Shown: one piece after another, positions 35,351-46,456 of the stretch
Position numbering within the stretch: the first letter of the stretch is position 1
Layout of the letters: each line of letters begins with the position of its first letter
DNA from: Isoetes taiwanensis
Lineage: Eukaryota > Streptophyta > Lycopodiopsida > Isoetales > Isoetaceae
NCBI GenBank assembly: GCA_021234155.1
Contig: JAJEKV010000033.1
Location: 6,436,635-6,500,634, forward strand
Direction: 5' to 3'
Length of the DNA stretch: 64,000 bases
Notes under the pieces: generated by a model
The model's input: the letters and a program-made list of their open reading frames with translations, nothing else
Told to the model about the DNA's origin: nothing
Databases searched by the model: none
Position numbers and translations under genes: made by a program

Positions 35351-36600
35351 GTTTTTTTTTTTTTTTTTTTTTTTTTGAGGAAAAGGAAGGATTGTATTAA
35401 TCATAAATTAGAAACATACAAAATAAGGCTCAGAGCCCATATAGAAAAGATCTGAAAATTAACAGAAAAACCGAACTGCCATCTGGAGCAGCCTTTATCT
35501 GCCCGAAGATCATCTTCGCAGCCAAATTCCACCAGAAGGGACCAAGCTCTGATCAGCGGAGCCAACAGAGATTGGAAGGGACGATAAATTTAGCAAGGAA
35601 GCTGGAATAGCAGGGAGGTCAGGGAAGGAGTGAGTACCAGTGAGGGGTATGGAAGAACAAGGGGGGCAGTCCAATTGATTTCGGCCCATGAGGGGGTGAG
35701 CAGCAACAATTCATCCAGGGGGACCTGAATTATATCCAGAAGAACTCCAACAGCTGCCTCACATCTACCTTTGTGGTAATAGTACATAGAGCGCAAACAT
35801 GAAAATTGGTTCTCTGTAAGAAGCCAGTTATGGGCTTCAATACGCTTATGAAGTATGTGGGCATTATATGCCTCTTGGAGGAAGAATTTGAGACGAAAAT
35901 TCGCCCTGGCAGCTTGTCTGGGGGTCCCCGAGTTGTGGACAGGAACATCATCCGGCAGAATGGTCCCCCTGAATACCTGTACAACACTGTTCAAAAAGGC
36001 TGCAATCCACAAAGGAGTTCGGGTCAATCAAAGAGTCAAAGCGAACAAAAAAAAGAAATTAGACTTGAAGGACCCCCAAAGCAGCCAATCAAATATCAAG
36101 TTTCTCCAATTTTAATGCTTTATGAGCCATAGCACATCTAATGAGCTCGAATTGGAAGTTGAACTTCATCCAGTTGAGATCATTATTTCTATGTTTCCAA
36201 ACAATCCAAAAGGCCAATTGGAGGACAGTAGAATTAACATTGGAATCCTGGAGTTGGAAGAATTGGAAAATATTGGAAATAGACTCCAGATCAGGGATTC
36301 TCAGCTTGGAACTAATCCGAGCCAGCCATCTCCATAAATCATGGATCCTGGGGCAAGTGAATATATGAAGAACAGTTTCATCTTGGCTACTACGGAGGGG
36401 ACAGAGAGGGCTATGAACAGACTTGAAATTCATCTTGATCATATTTGTGTTGCTCAGGAGAGCATTGTGAAGAATAAGCCAGGAAAAAACTTTGATCTTG
36501 GGACAAGAATAAGACTTCCAGCTAGACGAGAGGATCTTCTTGAAGTTTTTGAGGGAGAGGCCCTGTAGAGAGGCATGCTTCTTATTCTTCTCAGGGAGAC
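35351..36600 (-). mobile_element. 5'-truncated LINE (zf-RVT end) with poly(A) tail
   Basis: A T run at about 35351-35377 on + is the A-tail of a minus-strand retrocopy. Reading back from it, the coding remnants include the LINE C-terminal zinc-binding segment near 36480-36330 (PKIKVFSWLILHNALLSN, then CPL...DETVLHIFTCPRIHDLW). WIVWKHRNN follows near 36200, and a frameshifted tail after that. Plant L1-type LINEs end with this zf-RVT domain. The reverse transcriptase itself is missing, so insertion was 5'-truncated near 36600. Frames are broken. Confidence 0.75.
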
Positions 36601-36639
36601 AAGCATGGTAGATTTTAGATACTTTATAGCTCCTTTATA

Positions 36640-37306
36640 TTCTAAAATCTTAGGCAAAGCCATATAGAGGTTCGATATTCCCTCAAAACCTTAGGCGAAA
36701 ACATATTTCATATTTCAAAATCATAGGCGCCTCCAATCATAAATGACTATAAGCGAAATGAGAGGTGCTCACAGGCCCCAGTATATGATCTGGGTCGTAG
36801 GATCGACGAATCCGACGACTATGATAATACAGGGTGCACATAGTACGTCATTAACCTTCTAGCTTCCCATGAAACATGTCTCGATTCAAGTACCAATTGA
36901 TATAAAATATAGGATCAACACTTTATACCTTGACCACCATGGTTAGAAACTTCCACTTCTAATCCTCCCTATGATGGATAATTATACTTTAGTTCGTATC
37001 TTGGTACGTATAATCATAGGCCAGTTCTCCCTCAACTATATAGTGATATATCTAGTATCATCATAAATTGAATCGTATACCCCTTTATGAATGGGTGGCT
37101 TTAAGCACCACCAACATGGCAATATATATGCCAAATGGCAACTGAATTCTCGTAATTAGTAAGTATACCTTCCTAAGCCACTTAAATTCCAGTGATTCAA
37201 TGGGCTCACATATAGCATGATAGCCATTTTCCTAGGTATGAATCCCAATTACGAATACATTTCCACTCGTTATTCCAAACCCTCAGCACTTCTACATGAT
37301 TACTTA
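36640..37306. other. Stretch without recognised features
   Basis: AT-rich DNA between the LINE and the CACTA-type end. It has short repeats of TCTTAGGC and CATAGGC boxes at 36640-36730 and no gene. Confidence 0.35.
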
Positions 37307-37855
37307 CACTACAAGGGATAGTCGACCTTCAACGACGTCTAGAGGTCGTTGAACGACGTCAAATCGTCGAGGAACGACGACAACGTCGTTTGACGACTGT
37401 GCCGTCGTTCAACGGCATCACGACGTCGTTCAACGACGCCACACAGAGCTGACGTGTCCACCATATCTGCGTGGCATGGTGCTGGCACCATGCTGGCAAG
37501 CGTGCGTGTCGTGCCACGTGCACAAAACGTCGTTTAACGTCGTCACGTGGATCTGGCGTGGCGCATCCGGCTGCGTGGCTTGCTGACATGCCAGGCTGGC
37601 ACGCCACCGTGTTCTGCCACGTCGACATGACGTCGTTGAACGACGACTAAAAAATCTGACGTGACCAGTCAGTTTCGTGGCTTGCTGACATGCCAGGCTG
37701 GCACGCCAAAGTGTCCTGCCACGTCGACATGACGTCGTTAAACGACGCTTAGAATATCTGACGTGGCAGCAGTTTTGCCAGCGTGGCCGGCATCATCCGC
37801 GCCACGCTATTGTCAGCAGAGCGCCACGTAAGCAACGTCGTTTAACGACGTCACC
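37307..37855 (+). mobile_element. CACTA-type transposon terminus with subterminal CGTCGTT palindromes
   Basis: The sequence CACTACAAGGGATAGTCGAC at 37307 matches the CACTACAAGAAA-type end of plant CACTA (En/Spm) elements. It is followed by about nine copies of the palindromic subterminal motif AACGTCGTT/AACGACGTC (37329 to 37850). Two of them lie in a ~103-bp direct repeat (GCTTGCTGACATGCCAGGCT at 37577 and 37680). Such repeats are the usual transposase binding sites. The preceding 3 bases TTA could be the target duplication. No opposite end (CTTGTAGTG) was seen, so this is one end of a broken element. Confidence 0.65.
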
Positions 37856-37934
37856 CATATATATTATTTTTTGTTTTTTTTTTGGAAAAAAACGCGTCGA
37901 AAAAAAAAAAAATAATCGACTTATCGTTTGGAAA

Positions 37935-40708
37935 GCCAAAATTACTCTAGGGACCAAGTTACACAGTTAATTTTGCAAAAAACGACACACTTACGCCCTA
38001 CATGCAGTATTCAACAGCCACCTCCTAGGCCAATTGACTACGAGTGTGTTGGACATGAGATAGTTTGGCGTTTCTTCGAGAAGGGGTGGCCTTCTTGCCA
38101 CGAAACTTGGTCCCTAGGGCAATGTCGACGTTCTGAGTCCATTGGCAGAGCCGAATCCGCGGTTCGAGAGGGGAAGTTGCCCGGCCGCCGCCAAGGCCTT
38201 CGAGAGGACTTTTGGGGCAAGCTGCTCCGAAAGTGGTTTTAGGGTCCGCTCGGCGTCGGCGCCAACACCCCTCTACGTCAAGACACGGTGCAAGGACCTA
38301 GTCGAATCTGACAAGGATAGAGCCTCCGAAACGTAAACCCTATGAGTTGCCAGGTTCTAGCAGGGTTTGCGTTTTGGGTGCCGAGTAAAGTCTTTTGCAC
38401 TTGGGACGTGGCCGATCACATGCAGTTGAGAACGTGAAGCAAGGGGAACTGACGGCTGTACTCCTCCCGTTGTGGCAGTTAGAAGTCAAGGGCCGCTTTT
38501 GCAGTAGCAAGACATTCGTAAATTCGTAATTAATGCATAGTACAGATTTAAATTCTGATTTTTTGTTAGCTAGCTTCCTAAGTCATCGCCAACATACAGG
38601 CCAACTTTCAAAAATTTTGGATAAGGTTTAGATCAAATAGTTTGCATTAGAACGGTCCGGGCAGCCTGTTGTTGGGCAGCCGAGCTGGCACACTTGCCCA
38701 AGTCAAACAAGGTCAGGACCTTGCAAGGCCTCCTCATTAGAGGGGAGAGTCTGAACCCCAGGAGGCGAGCCCCAAAAAGCTTCCCGAGACATCCTTTCTC
38801 GGCAAAAAGCCCACGGGCGTGACGCTAAAGACCACACTCCCGGATCTCGGTTCCCGTATCCGACCGTTGAATCCTTTGTTCAAGGAACCTGGTCCGAGAA
38901 GGTCCAAAAAAATCCAACATCCGTCCGGGAGAACATATCAAACCGCGAAGCGTCCTGCGGGCGACAGTGTAGAAACCAAAGTGTTTTGTCGTTCGGACAT
39001 TGCGGAGGCTCCGAAATGGCGATTCGACTTTGCCACATCGTCCGGAATGCCAAAATTACCCTAGGGACCAAGTTACACGGTCAGTTTTGCAAAAGAAAGA
39101 AACACTTACGCCCTACATTGCAATATTCAGCAGCCACCTCCTAGGCCAATTGACTACGAGTGTGTTGTACATGAGATAGTTTGGCGCTTCTTCGAGAAGG
39201 GGTGGGCTTCTGGCCACAAAACTTGGTCCCTAGGGCAATGTCGACGTTCTGAGTCCATTGGCAGAGACAGATCACGGTTCCGGAGAGGGGAAGTTGCCCG
39301 TCCGTCGCCAGGGCCTTCGGGAGAGGACTTTTGGGGCAAGCTGCTTCCGGGTGGTTTTTAGGGTCCGTGCTCTGGCGTCAACACCCCCCCCTATACATCA
39401 AGACACGGCGCAAGGTCCTAGTCAAATCTGACAAGGATAGAGCCTCCGAAACGTAAACCCTATGAGTTGCCAGGTTCTAGCAGGGTTTGCGTTTTGGGTG
39501 CCGAGTTTTGGTCTTTTGCACTTGGGACATGGCCGATCACATGCAGTTGAGAACGCGAAGCAAGGGGAACTGACGGAATGGAGTTTGGGCCTGTACTCCT
39601 CCCGTTGTGGCAGTTAGAAGTCAAGGGCCGCTTTTGCAGTAGCAAGACATTCGTAAATTCGTAATTAATGCATAGTACGGACTTAAATTCCGATTTTTTG
39701 TCAGCTAGCTTCCTAAGTCATCGCCAACATATAGGCCAACTTTCAAAAAATTTGGATAAGGTTTAGATCAAATAGTTTGCATTAGAACGGTCCAGGCAGC
39801 CTGTTGTTGGGCAGCCGAGCTGGCACACTTGCCAAAGTCAAACAAGGCCAGGACCTTGCAAGACCTCCTCATCAGAGGGGAGAGTCCAAACCCCAGGAGG
39901 CGAGCCCCAAAAAGCTTCCCGAGGTAGCCTTTCCTGGCAGCGCTCCGTCGGGGGGGCGTACGCTAAAGACCGCACTCCCGGATCTCGGTTCCTGTATCCG
40001 ACCGTTGAATCCTTTGTTCAAGGAACCTGGTTCGAGAAGGTCCAAAAAAATCCAACATCCGTCCGGGAGAACATATCAAACCGCGAAGCGTCCTGCGGGC
40101 GACAGTGTAGAAACCAAAGTGTTTTGTCGTTCGGACATTGCGGAGGCTCCGAAATGGCGATTCGACTTCGCCACATCGTCCGGAATGCCAAAATTACCCT
40201 AGGGACCAAGTTACACGGTCAGTTTTGCAAAAGAAAGAAACACTTACGCCCTACATTGCAGTATTCAGCAGCCACCTCCTAGGCCAATTGACTACGAGTG
40301 TGTTGCACATGAGATAGTTTGGCGCTTCTTCGAGAAGGGGTGGGCTTCTGGCCACAAAACTTGGTCCCTAGGGCAATGTCGACGTTCTGAGTCCATTGGC
40401 AGAGACAGATCACGGTTCCGGAGAGGGGAAGTTGCCCGTCCGTCGCCAGGGCCTTCGGGAGAGGACTTTTGGGGCAAGCTGCTTCCGGGTGGTTTTTAGG
40501 GTCCGTGCTCTGGCGTCAACACCCCCCCTCTACGTCAAGACACGACGCAAGGTCCTAGTCGAATCTGACAAGGATAGAGCCTCCGAAACGTAAACCCTAT
40601 GAGTTGCCAGGTTCTAGCAGGGTTTGCGTTTTGGGTGCCAAGTAAAGTCTTTTGCACTTGGGACGTGGCCGATCACATGCAGTTGAGAACGCAAAGCAAG
40701 GGGAACTG
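37935..40708. repeat. 1.14-kb tandem repeat, 2.5 copies
   Basis: Units start at GCCAAAATTAC: 37935-39048 (1114 bp), 39049-40186 (1138 bp) and a partial third at 40187-40708. Copies 2 and 3 are nearly identical, copy 1 is more diverged. Each unit carries the blocks CCCTAGGGACCAAGTTACAC, GGCCAATTGACTACGAG, TTCTAGCAGGGTTTGCG and CGATCACATGCAGTTGAGAA. ORFs of 60-130 codons inside are the same frames repeated in each unit and show no recognised domain. The third unit is cut at 40708, where PPR sequence begins. Confidence 0.9.
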
Positions 40709-40712
40709 AATA

Positions 40713-41290
40713 ATGCCCAGGAAAAATGCTGTATCTTGGAATGCCATGTTAGTATTTTTGAAGCCTGCAGTGAGAAGGGAGCTTTACCCTTGTTGTTGGG
40801 CTACAGATTTACATCAGATATTGTTACACAAAGTACCATAATTATTATGTATGCTAGATGTGGCAGTTTGCATGGTGCTATTGCAGTATTTGACAGAATT
40901 ATTGAAAATGATGTGGTTTCATGGACGGCAAGCTATCCTTCCTTTCCAAAAAATGCCCAAGGAAAAATGTTGTATCTTGGATGCCATGGTAGTATTTTTG
41001 AAGCCTGCAGTAAGATGGGAGCTTTACCCGAGGGTAAAAGATTGCACACCTTGTTGCTAGGCTGCAGATTTACGTCAGATATTGTTACACAAAGTACCAT
41101 TAGTATTATTTATGCTAGATGTGGCAATTTACGTGGTGCTATTGCAGTATTTGACAGAATTATTGAAAATGATGTGGTTTCATGGACGGCAATTATTGTA
41201 GCACATGTCCAACATGGATATGGCAAGGAAACATGCAAGGAAACATTAAAGATATTCCATTATCGGTTTTATTTCGCCCACACTATGAAA
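40713..41290 (+). pseudogene. PPR protein gene fragment, internally duplicated
   Basis: The frame encodes pentatricopeptide-type repeats, e.g. STISIIYARCGNLRGAIAVF followed by DRIIENDVVSWTAIIVAHVQ and HGYGKE. This is the pattern of plant PLS-class PPR proteins, which bind organellar RNA. The first ~241 bp (40713-40953) are repeated at 40954-41215. The first copy lacks 21 bp (the EGKRLHT segment). There is no start codon and the frame ends soon after. Full PPR genes are several times longer. The fragment starts abruptly at the edge of the 1.14-kb tandem repeat and lies upstream of a Helitron 3' end, so capture by a mobile element is possible. Confidence 0.7.
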
Positions 41291-41299
41291 TAGGATTCC

Positions 41300-43903
41300 T
41301 GAAAGAGGAACTCAAAGAGAAAAAGACTGCACTCGATTGTCTGTATTTCTCTCATTTTTTTTTTTGGTGTATCAACAGCAAATAAAACTAACAATATTTG
41401 GCCCGATCCATTTTCTTTTAGGTGCTTCCTTTTTGTATATGAAACATTTGAAGTTAATTTTTTTTGGGGATAAACAGGAGGAACGTAGAGTTGCTTCCAG
41501 AGAATGGCACATCACATGGTTGTTTCCAGGAGCAGTAGGCTTGGAGGCGACTCTTCTTCATCTTTACCAAAGGTTCCTTTTCTTTCTGTCTATGCAATTT
41601 TTCTGTCTATGCAAGAACACCATTGGCACTTCTTTTGGTGAAGCTTCTTCCAGCATTCTGACTTGGATTTGAGATGGTATATTCCGGTGTTGTGGTTTCT
41701 ATAATTCTACATCTGAAGTTATATTTGCATTTGGTTGCATTAGATTAGACAGCCGATTTAATAAACTCCTGCATTGAAACTAAGGTTCTTGAATTGGGGT
41801 TCAAATTTTGCAGAACGTTTGTTCAATTGGGAAGGAATGGCCTACTCTGGTAAGGTCTTTAGAAGGAAATATGTTATTACGTTTGCATTTTGGTTTGGGT
41901 TATTCTCCATTTCTCATGATATTATTGGTCCAGATCCAAGATCCATGAATTCAGAATGCAAAATCTGCAAATTGTTTCTTTTTTGTGTTAAACAGGCATT
42001 CTCTGCTATCCACGCATAAAAGGTGAATGCAATGGAATAGAGCAATATCTTTCTGGTTTTATAAAAGCGGATGCCGACTGTTATTCCTCTTTGAGAGGTG
42101 TTTTTTTTACATATGGGCAATTGTAGATAAGTATTTACTTCATTTATATTTTCTTTCCTTTGAAGCATTCACTCTAGCATCATGGTTAATGAGCAGATAT
42201 ACCTTAGAGAACTGCAAGCTATAATGGGGTATTTCAAACATCTGGATTTGCTGGTCTAAGTAGTGGGTATTTATATCAGAATCAGAACTTTCAGAAAGCC
42301 AGGATCTCTTGGGCTGGCCACATTTTCTTGACAATGCTTATCAAACCAGTCCTTTGAATAGGAACAGTGCTGTACAACGCAGAATTTATAAGAGGTGGCA
42401 AGGCTAGGTTTCAAAGGAGAATTTCTAATATTGTGCTTTTGCAAGATACGAGATGCAATTCTGCAGCGCTTGAAGTTCTCAGTTGAGTTGATTTGGGGCA
42501 ATTCGAAAGTCAGGACTGCCATCAGAATGAAAATTGATGCATGTATTTTGCAAATCTAAATGCTTCGACACGTTCAATATTATTTTGGCCATTGACCATA
42601 TTCACACAAATGAGTATCGGATATGCTAGCCAATGTTATGTCCACAATATCCAATGTTATATCCACATTGCAGGCATTGCTTCATAGTATGGAAACTCTT
42701 CTCAGATATTGGAAAGACCAAGCAATGGATAAGATGAAGGATATTTAATCATTGAGATTGTAAGTCGAGTCTCTGGAAGATTTTGTACTATGGAAGATTT
42801 ATTTACTAAAACCATCACTCACTTGTAACACTTCGTCATGGTATACTTATAAAACATGGTGCTTTCACACTATGGGTTCCCCTTAAAACCAATTGTGATC
42901 TCAAAACGAGGGAATAATAGGCCATAATAGTACTACAATGCCTTTTAATGTCTTTGCAATGTAGAGATTATTTGGAGTGGAGTGTGGGATGTTTCTAGGT
43001 TTGTGAGCACGAAACATGATCTTGGAGCTTCATTTGCACACAATCATAGCTACGACTAGAATTTAATAAAACACTGTAGTTTTTTCAATGGGCTATGGGA
43101 GGGTCACAAATAGTGGATCATGAATCAAACACAAAATTATTTGTTTGTGCTTGTACTATATTTTTTCCAATGGGCTATGGGAGGGTCACCAATAGTGGAT
43201 CATTGATCAACACAATTTATTTGTTTGTGCTTGTACTATAGATCACCTATTTTCCCTTATTATACATTCTTAGTCATTGATGTGCAAAATATTCAATTTG
43301 CCCTCTAACTTGGCCATATGAGATTTGAATCTTCCTTGGGCAGTATCAACCAACAATAGATTTAAGATACTTGGAATAGAATTTAGGACTCTGTGATCTT
43401 CTCTACAGCATTAATGGCACCACTTGGCCCTATATCGAGTAAGGATGGGATCCTAAGTTGGTATAACAACTTGGCGTATTTGTCAGAGAATTTAATATGT
43501 TCATAATTTTCAAGCTCTTTCTGAAGAAGAATATGCTCTGATTCGAAGAATGTACCCACATTATCTTCTCTCCAGGTGTTGCATTAGTGAAGGATTCACA
43601 TGGGAATGTGAAGACCTCCAGACATAATACCAGGATCCTGCAGAGAAGGGACTCTGCTAGGGTAAGGTACTGATCAAGGCATATCTCTCATAGGACACAT
43701 AGTGTCAAAAATAAGTTCACTTGATGCAACAAAATAATGATTGCTCTATATATTTCAAAACGTCACCAAGACTCAATCTTAGCCCTCGGCTTCTTTGGGC
43801 CTTTTTCCTTAGCTATTTCAAGAATGGCTATATTTCCCAATGATCATAACTAGATGTTCTCTTCTATATCTTTCATAATTTTTTGCTTTAGTCCGAACAG
43901 AAA
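41300..43903. other. Non-coding stretch, probably Helitron interior
   Basis: AT-rich DNA with short frames only. An ~82-bp tandem duplication (CAATGGGCTATGGGAGGGTC, then TTTGTTTGTGCTTGTACTAT) lies at about 43080-43160 and 43161-43241. No gene is recognised. Confidence 0.45.
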
Positions 43904-43931
43904 GCCCAGCAACGCTGGGCACTTTTTCTAG
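43904..43931 (+). mobile_element. Second Helitron 3' terminus
   Basis: The stem GCCCAGC, loop AAC and GCTGGGC (43904-43920) is followed seven bases later by CTAG (43928-43931) and T. It differs from the 30.8-kb terminus by compensating changes in the stem, which keep the hairpin. The element lies to the left; its TC end was not identified. Confidence 0.7.
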
Positions 43932-44029
43932 TAAGAGAATATAACAAGATTGCACGTCACGAAATTTGTGCACTTTGTAGAATGTTTAATTGAATTCATA
44001 TAATGAAACTGTCGTTGAGAAATGAAGCA

Positions 44030-44690
44030 CGTAAAAAAGCATACAATGGATCCATTAGACGTTAATTGAATTTGGTATTAATCAAAAACGAAAAGCCTAG
44101 CAAATAAGTGCCCAATGAAGCACCTAAAAGAGCATACAATAGACCCATTAGACATTAATTAGATTTGGTATTAATAAAAAATGAAAAGCCTAGCAAATAG
44201 GTGCCTAATGGGTGCTAAGCACGTACCATCTTGGAAGGAAAGCTTACCAATTAAGTGCCATAAAAAAGGAGAAGCCTAGCAAATAGGTGCCTAATGACTG
44301 CTAACCACGTACCCATCTTGGAAGGAAAGCTTACCAAATAAGTCCCTAATGCCTTCTAAGCATGTACCATGTTGGCATCATGCGCAAGGCCATAGTGCTT
44401 ACAAATAGGTGCACCTACTCATGTTGATATCGAGTGCAAGACGATAGTGATAAATGGCATCATTATATCTACAAGAAATTTATCGCGGCGGCCAAAGCCA
44501 CCACGAACATTTCTATTATCCAATATGCTGCAAAAGACATTTTGTATTTTGTCGAAAGGATCACAGTTCTCAACCTGCAAAAGTTGGACTAACTATGTCT
44601 AAGCTTGCACAGTAGAAAGGATCACAATTCTAAACCTGCAAAAGTTGGACTAACTATGTTCAAGCTTAGACAATTCTAAACTCCAATATT
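44030..44690. repeat. Degenerate tandem duplications
   Basis: A ~92-bp unit (AGCATACAATGGATCCATTA, then AAGCCTAGCAAATAAGTGCC) is repeated at 44027 and 44118 with partial third and fourth copies to about 44350. A separate ~60-bp unit (AAAGGATCACAGTTCTCAAC, then GCAAAAGTTGGACTAACTAT) is doubled at about 44560-44680. The region is non-coding. Confidence 0.8.
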
Positions 44691-45195
44691 TATCGAGATC
44701 AATGACTTTGCAGAATTTAAGCTCCACAATCTATGGTAGGAAGGAAAAACTAGCAAGAGGAATAATAGGAACTTTCAATGGAAAATTTCTTGAAGCATTT
44801 GTACTAAATCTTGATAATGCAAAGGGTGCTAAATGTTGTAACGAACTTATACCTCTCTATTCCCTTTTATTTTGATGCTTTCAAACCCTAACCCTAATAA
44901 CAAATTATGCCAAGGTTGTACATGTGATGTCATGGCTTGAACATTTTTGGAATCGTGAAATATATTTTGGCAGAGAAAACAGAAACCCTATGTAATTCAA
45001 CACAGATAGCTAACATTCGAGCATAATAAAGCAGCGATCTTTGTCTCCCATAGCTTTAGACTGCAACTTATATTTTTTATTTTTCAATTCTCTACTACAA
45101 CCATGCAATCAAAATTCAGCTAAGCCATATCTAGTTAATTCTAAATGATGCGCTTCAACAACAAATCTAGGAGACAATAACTTATTTACAGTAAT

Positions 45196-45352
45196 ATAAC
45201 TCGAGCATATCAAAGATAAAAGGATGATGCAGATTTAACAAACCCACCCTGATCTTGCTACAAAAGGGCATCTTGGTCTATACTATAAAATGGGAGCCAA
45301 TATAAGTTGAGCATAGCAAAGATAAAAGGATGATATAGATTTAGCAGGCCCT
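45196..45352. repeat. Tandem ~107-bp host repeat interrupted by element II
   Basis: AGCATATCAAAGATAAAAGG at about 45205 returns as AGCATAGCAAAGATAAAAGG at about 45310. The first unit continues into CCCTGATCTTGCTACAAAAG and TATACTATAAAATGGG. The second is cut at 45352, and its missing continuation (CCCTAATCCTGCTGCAAAAG, then CCATAAAATATAGC) appears directly after the element's right end at 55780. The element therefore sits inside the second unit. Confidence 0.8.
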
Positions 45353-45908
45353 GGTCGGCTCAGGATAGTCTTACCCTGGTTTCGGGGATCCCGGAGGTGA
45401 AAATACCGTCCTCCGGTATCACCGCCAGGGCTCGACGGAATCCGTTTCAGGACCCCCCGTTTCACCGTACTGACACACGTGAGGGGTCCTGCATAAATCT
45501 GGGCCGTCCGCCCACGCAACACATCCGGGCTGTCCGTGGTGTTCCCCGCCTCCGGTATCACCAACACCTGATCCCGCCCTCCGGAATCACCAACGCCTGA
45601 TCCTGCCCTCCGGGATCCCCATGCCGTGGCCGATAACCGCGCCCCGATATCAGCCATGGGTGTGATCCCCTCCTCCGGGATCGCCATCGCGTGGCCGATA
45701 TCGGCCACCCGATATATGCCACGTTATCCCGGCATCGGGGATCACCACCATGGCCGACATCGGCCGACATCGGGGATCCGGGAAGATGCTGCCCTCCGGG
45801 ATCCCGGATAGGACTCTGGCCGATAACCACGCCCCGATATCAGCCGTGGTGAATCTCTCCTCCGGGATAACCGATACCCCCGGTCGTGATTACTTCCTCC
45901 GGGATCAC
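45353..45908. repeat. Left terminal inverted repeat of element II
   Basis: About 555 bp that are colinear, with scattered mismatches, with the reverse complement of 55225-55780. The repeat is made of palindromes: CTCCGGGATCACC/GGTGATCCCGGAG boxes and GCCGATATCGGC boxes. Beyond 45908 up to about 46070 the same motifs go on but are no longer colinear with the other end. Confidence 0.9.
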
Positions 45909-46456
45909 CAGAATCCGACGGGTGTGATGCCCTCCTCCGGGATCGCCATCGCTCGGCCGATATCGGATGCCCGTTATACGCCGGGGTGATTCCGCCCTCC
46001 GGGATCCCCGAGAGGCCTTCTCGGTGAAAACCTCCTCCGGGATCACCGCTGCCTTGACGAAAGCGGGGGACCGTCCATGTGGTTCTATCGATGCCATTGG
46101 TTTGAATTAATGCCTGACGGCCCAGGTCAGTGTCGTACGCCATCCACTAATGGTGTAACCGGAGAGCGGGAAAACCGCCAGTTATTCGTACGGGCCCAAT
46201 TGCGAGTCGCCACGTGTGCGGTGGGGGATTCCGGAGGAAGGGAGCACAGTTTGGCGATGGCTATGTCCGAACTCTGTGCGCCAAGAACGATTGCCCTTTC
46301 CGACCGAAACTGAGCGGAAAGGGCCCGATTGCTGCCGAATCTAGAGGCGCTGTCGCTGCTGTTGCATCTGCCGAATATTTAAAGGTAAACGCCATTGACA
46401 GGTCCGTTTTTAAAGTCTATTTTAGTCTTATTCTAACCGGTTATGTTATTTTACAG

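Noticed and set aside
38819-40202. ORFs of 60-132 codons repeated in the 1.14-kb units
   Set aside because: Repeated only because the DNA is tandemly duplicated; lengths change between units and no domain is seen.
45272-45295. TCTATACTATAAAATGGGAG as a Helitron 5' end
   Set aside because: Preceded by G rather than A and explained by the tandem host repeat at 45196-45352.
45283-46143. Several ORFs of 60-140 codons on both strands in the terminal repeats (also at 54932-55785 and 10827-11731)
   Set aside because: They are translations of the palindromic GGTGATCCCGG/GATATCGG arrays; the repeated GSRR, IPSSGIT and similar words follow from the DNA repeat.
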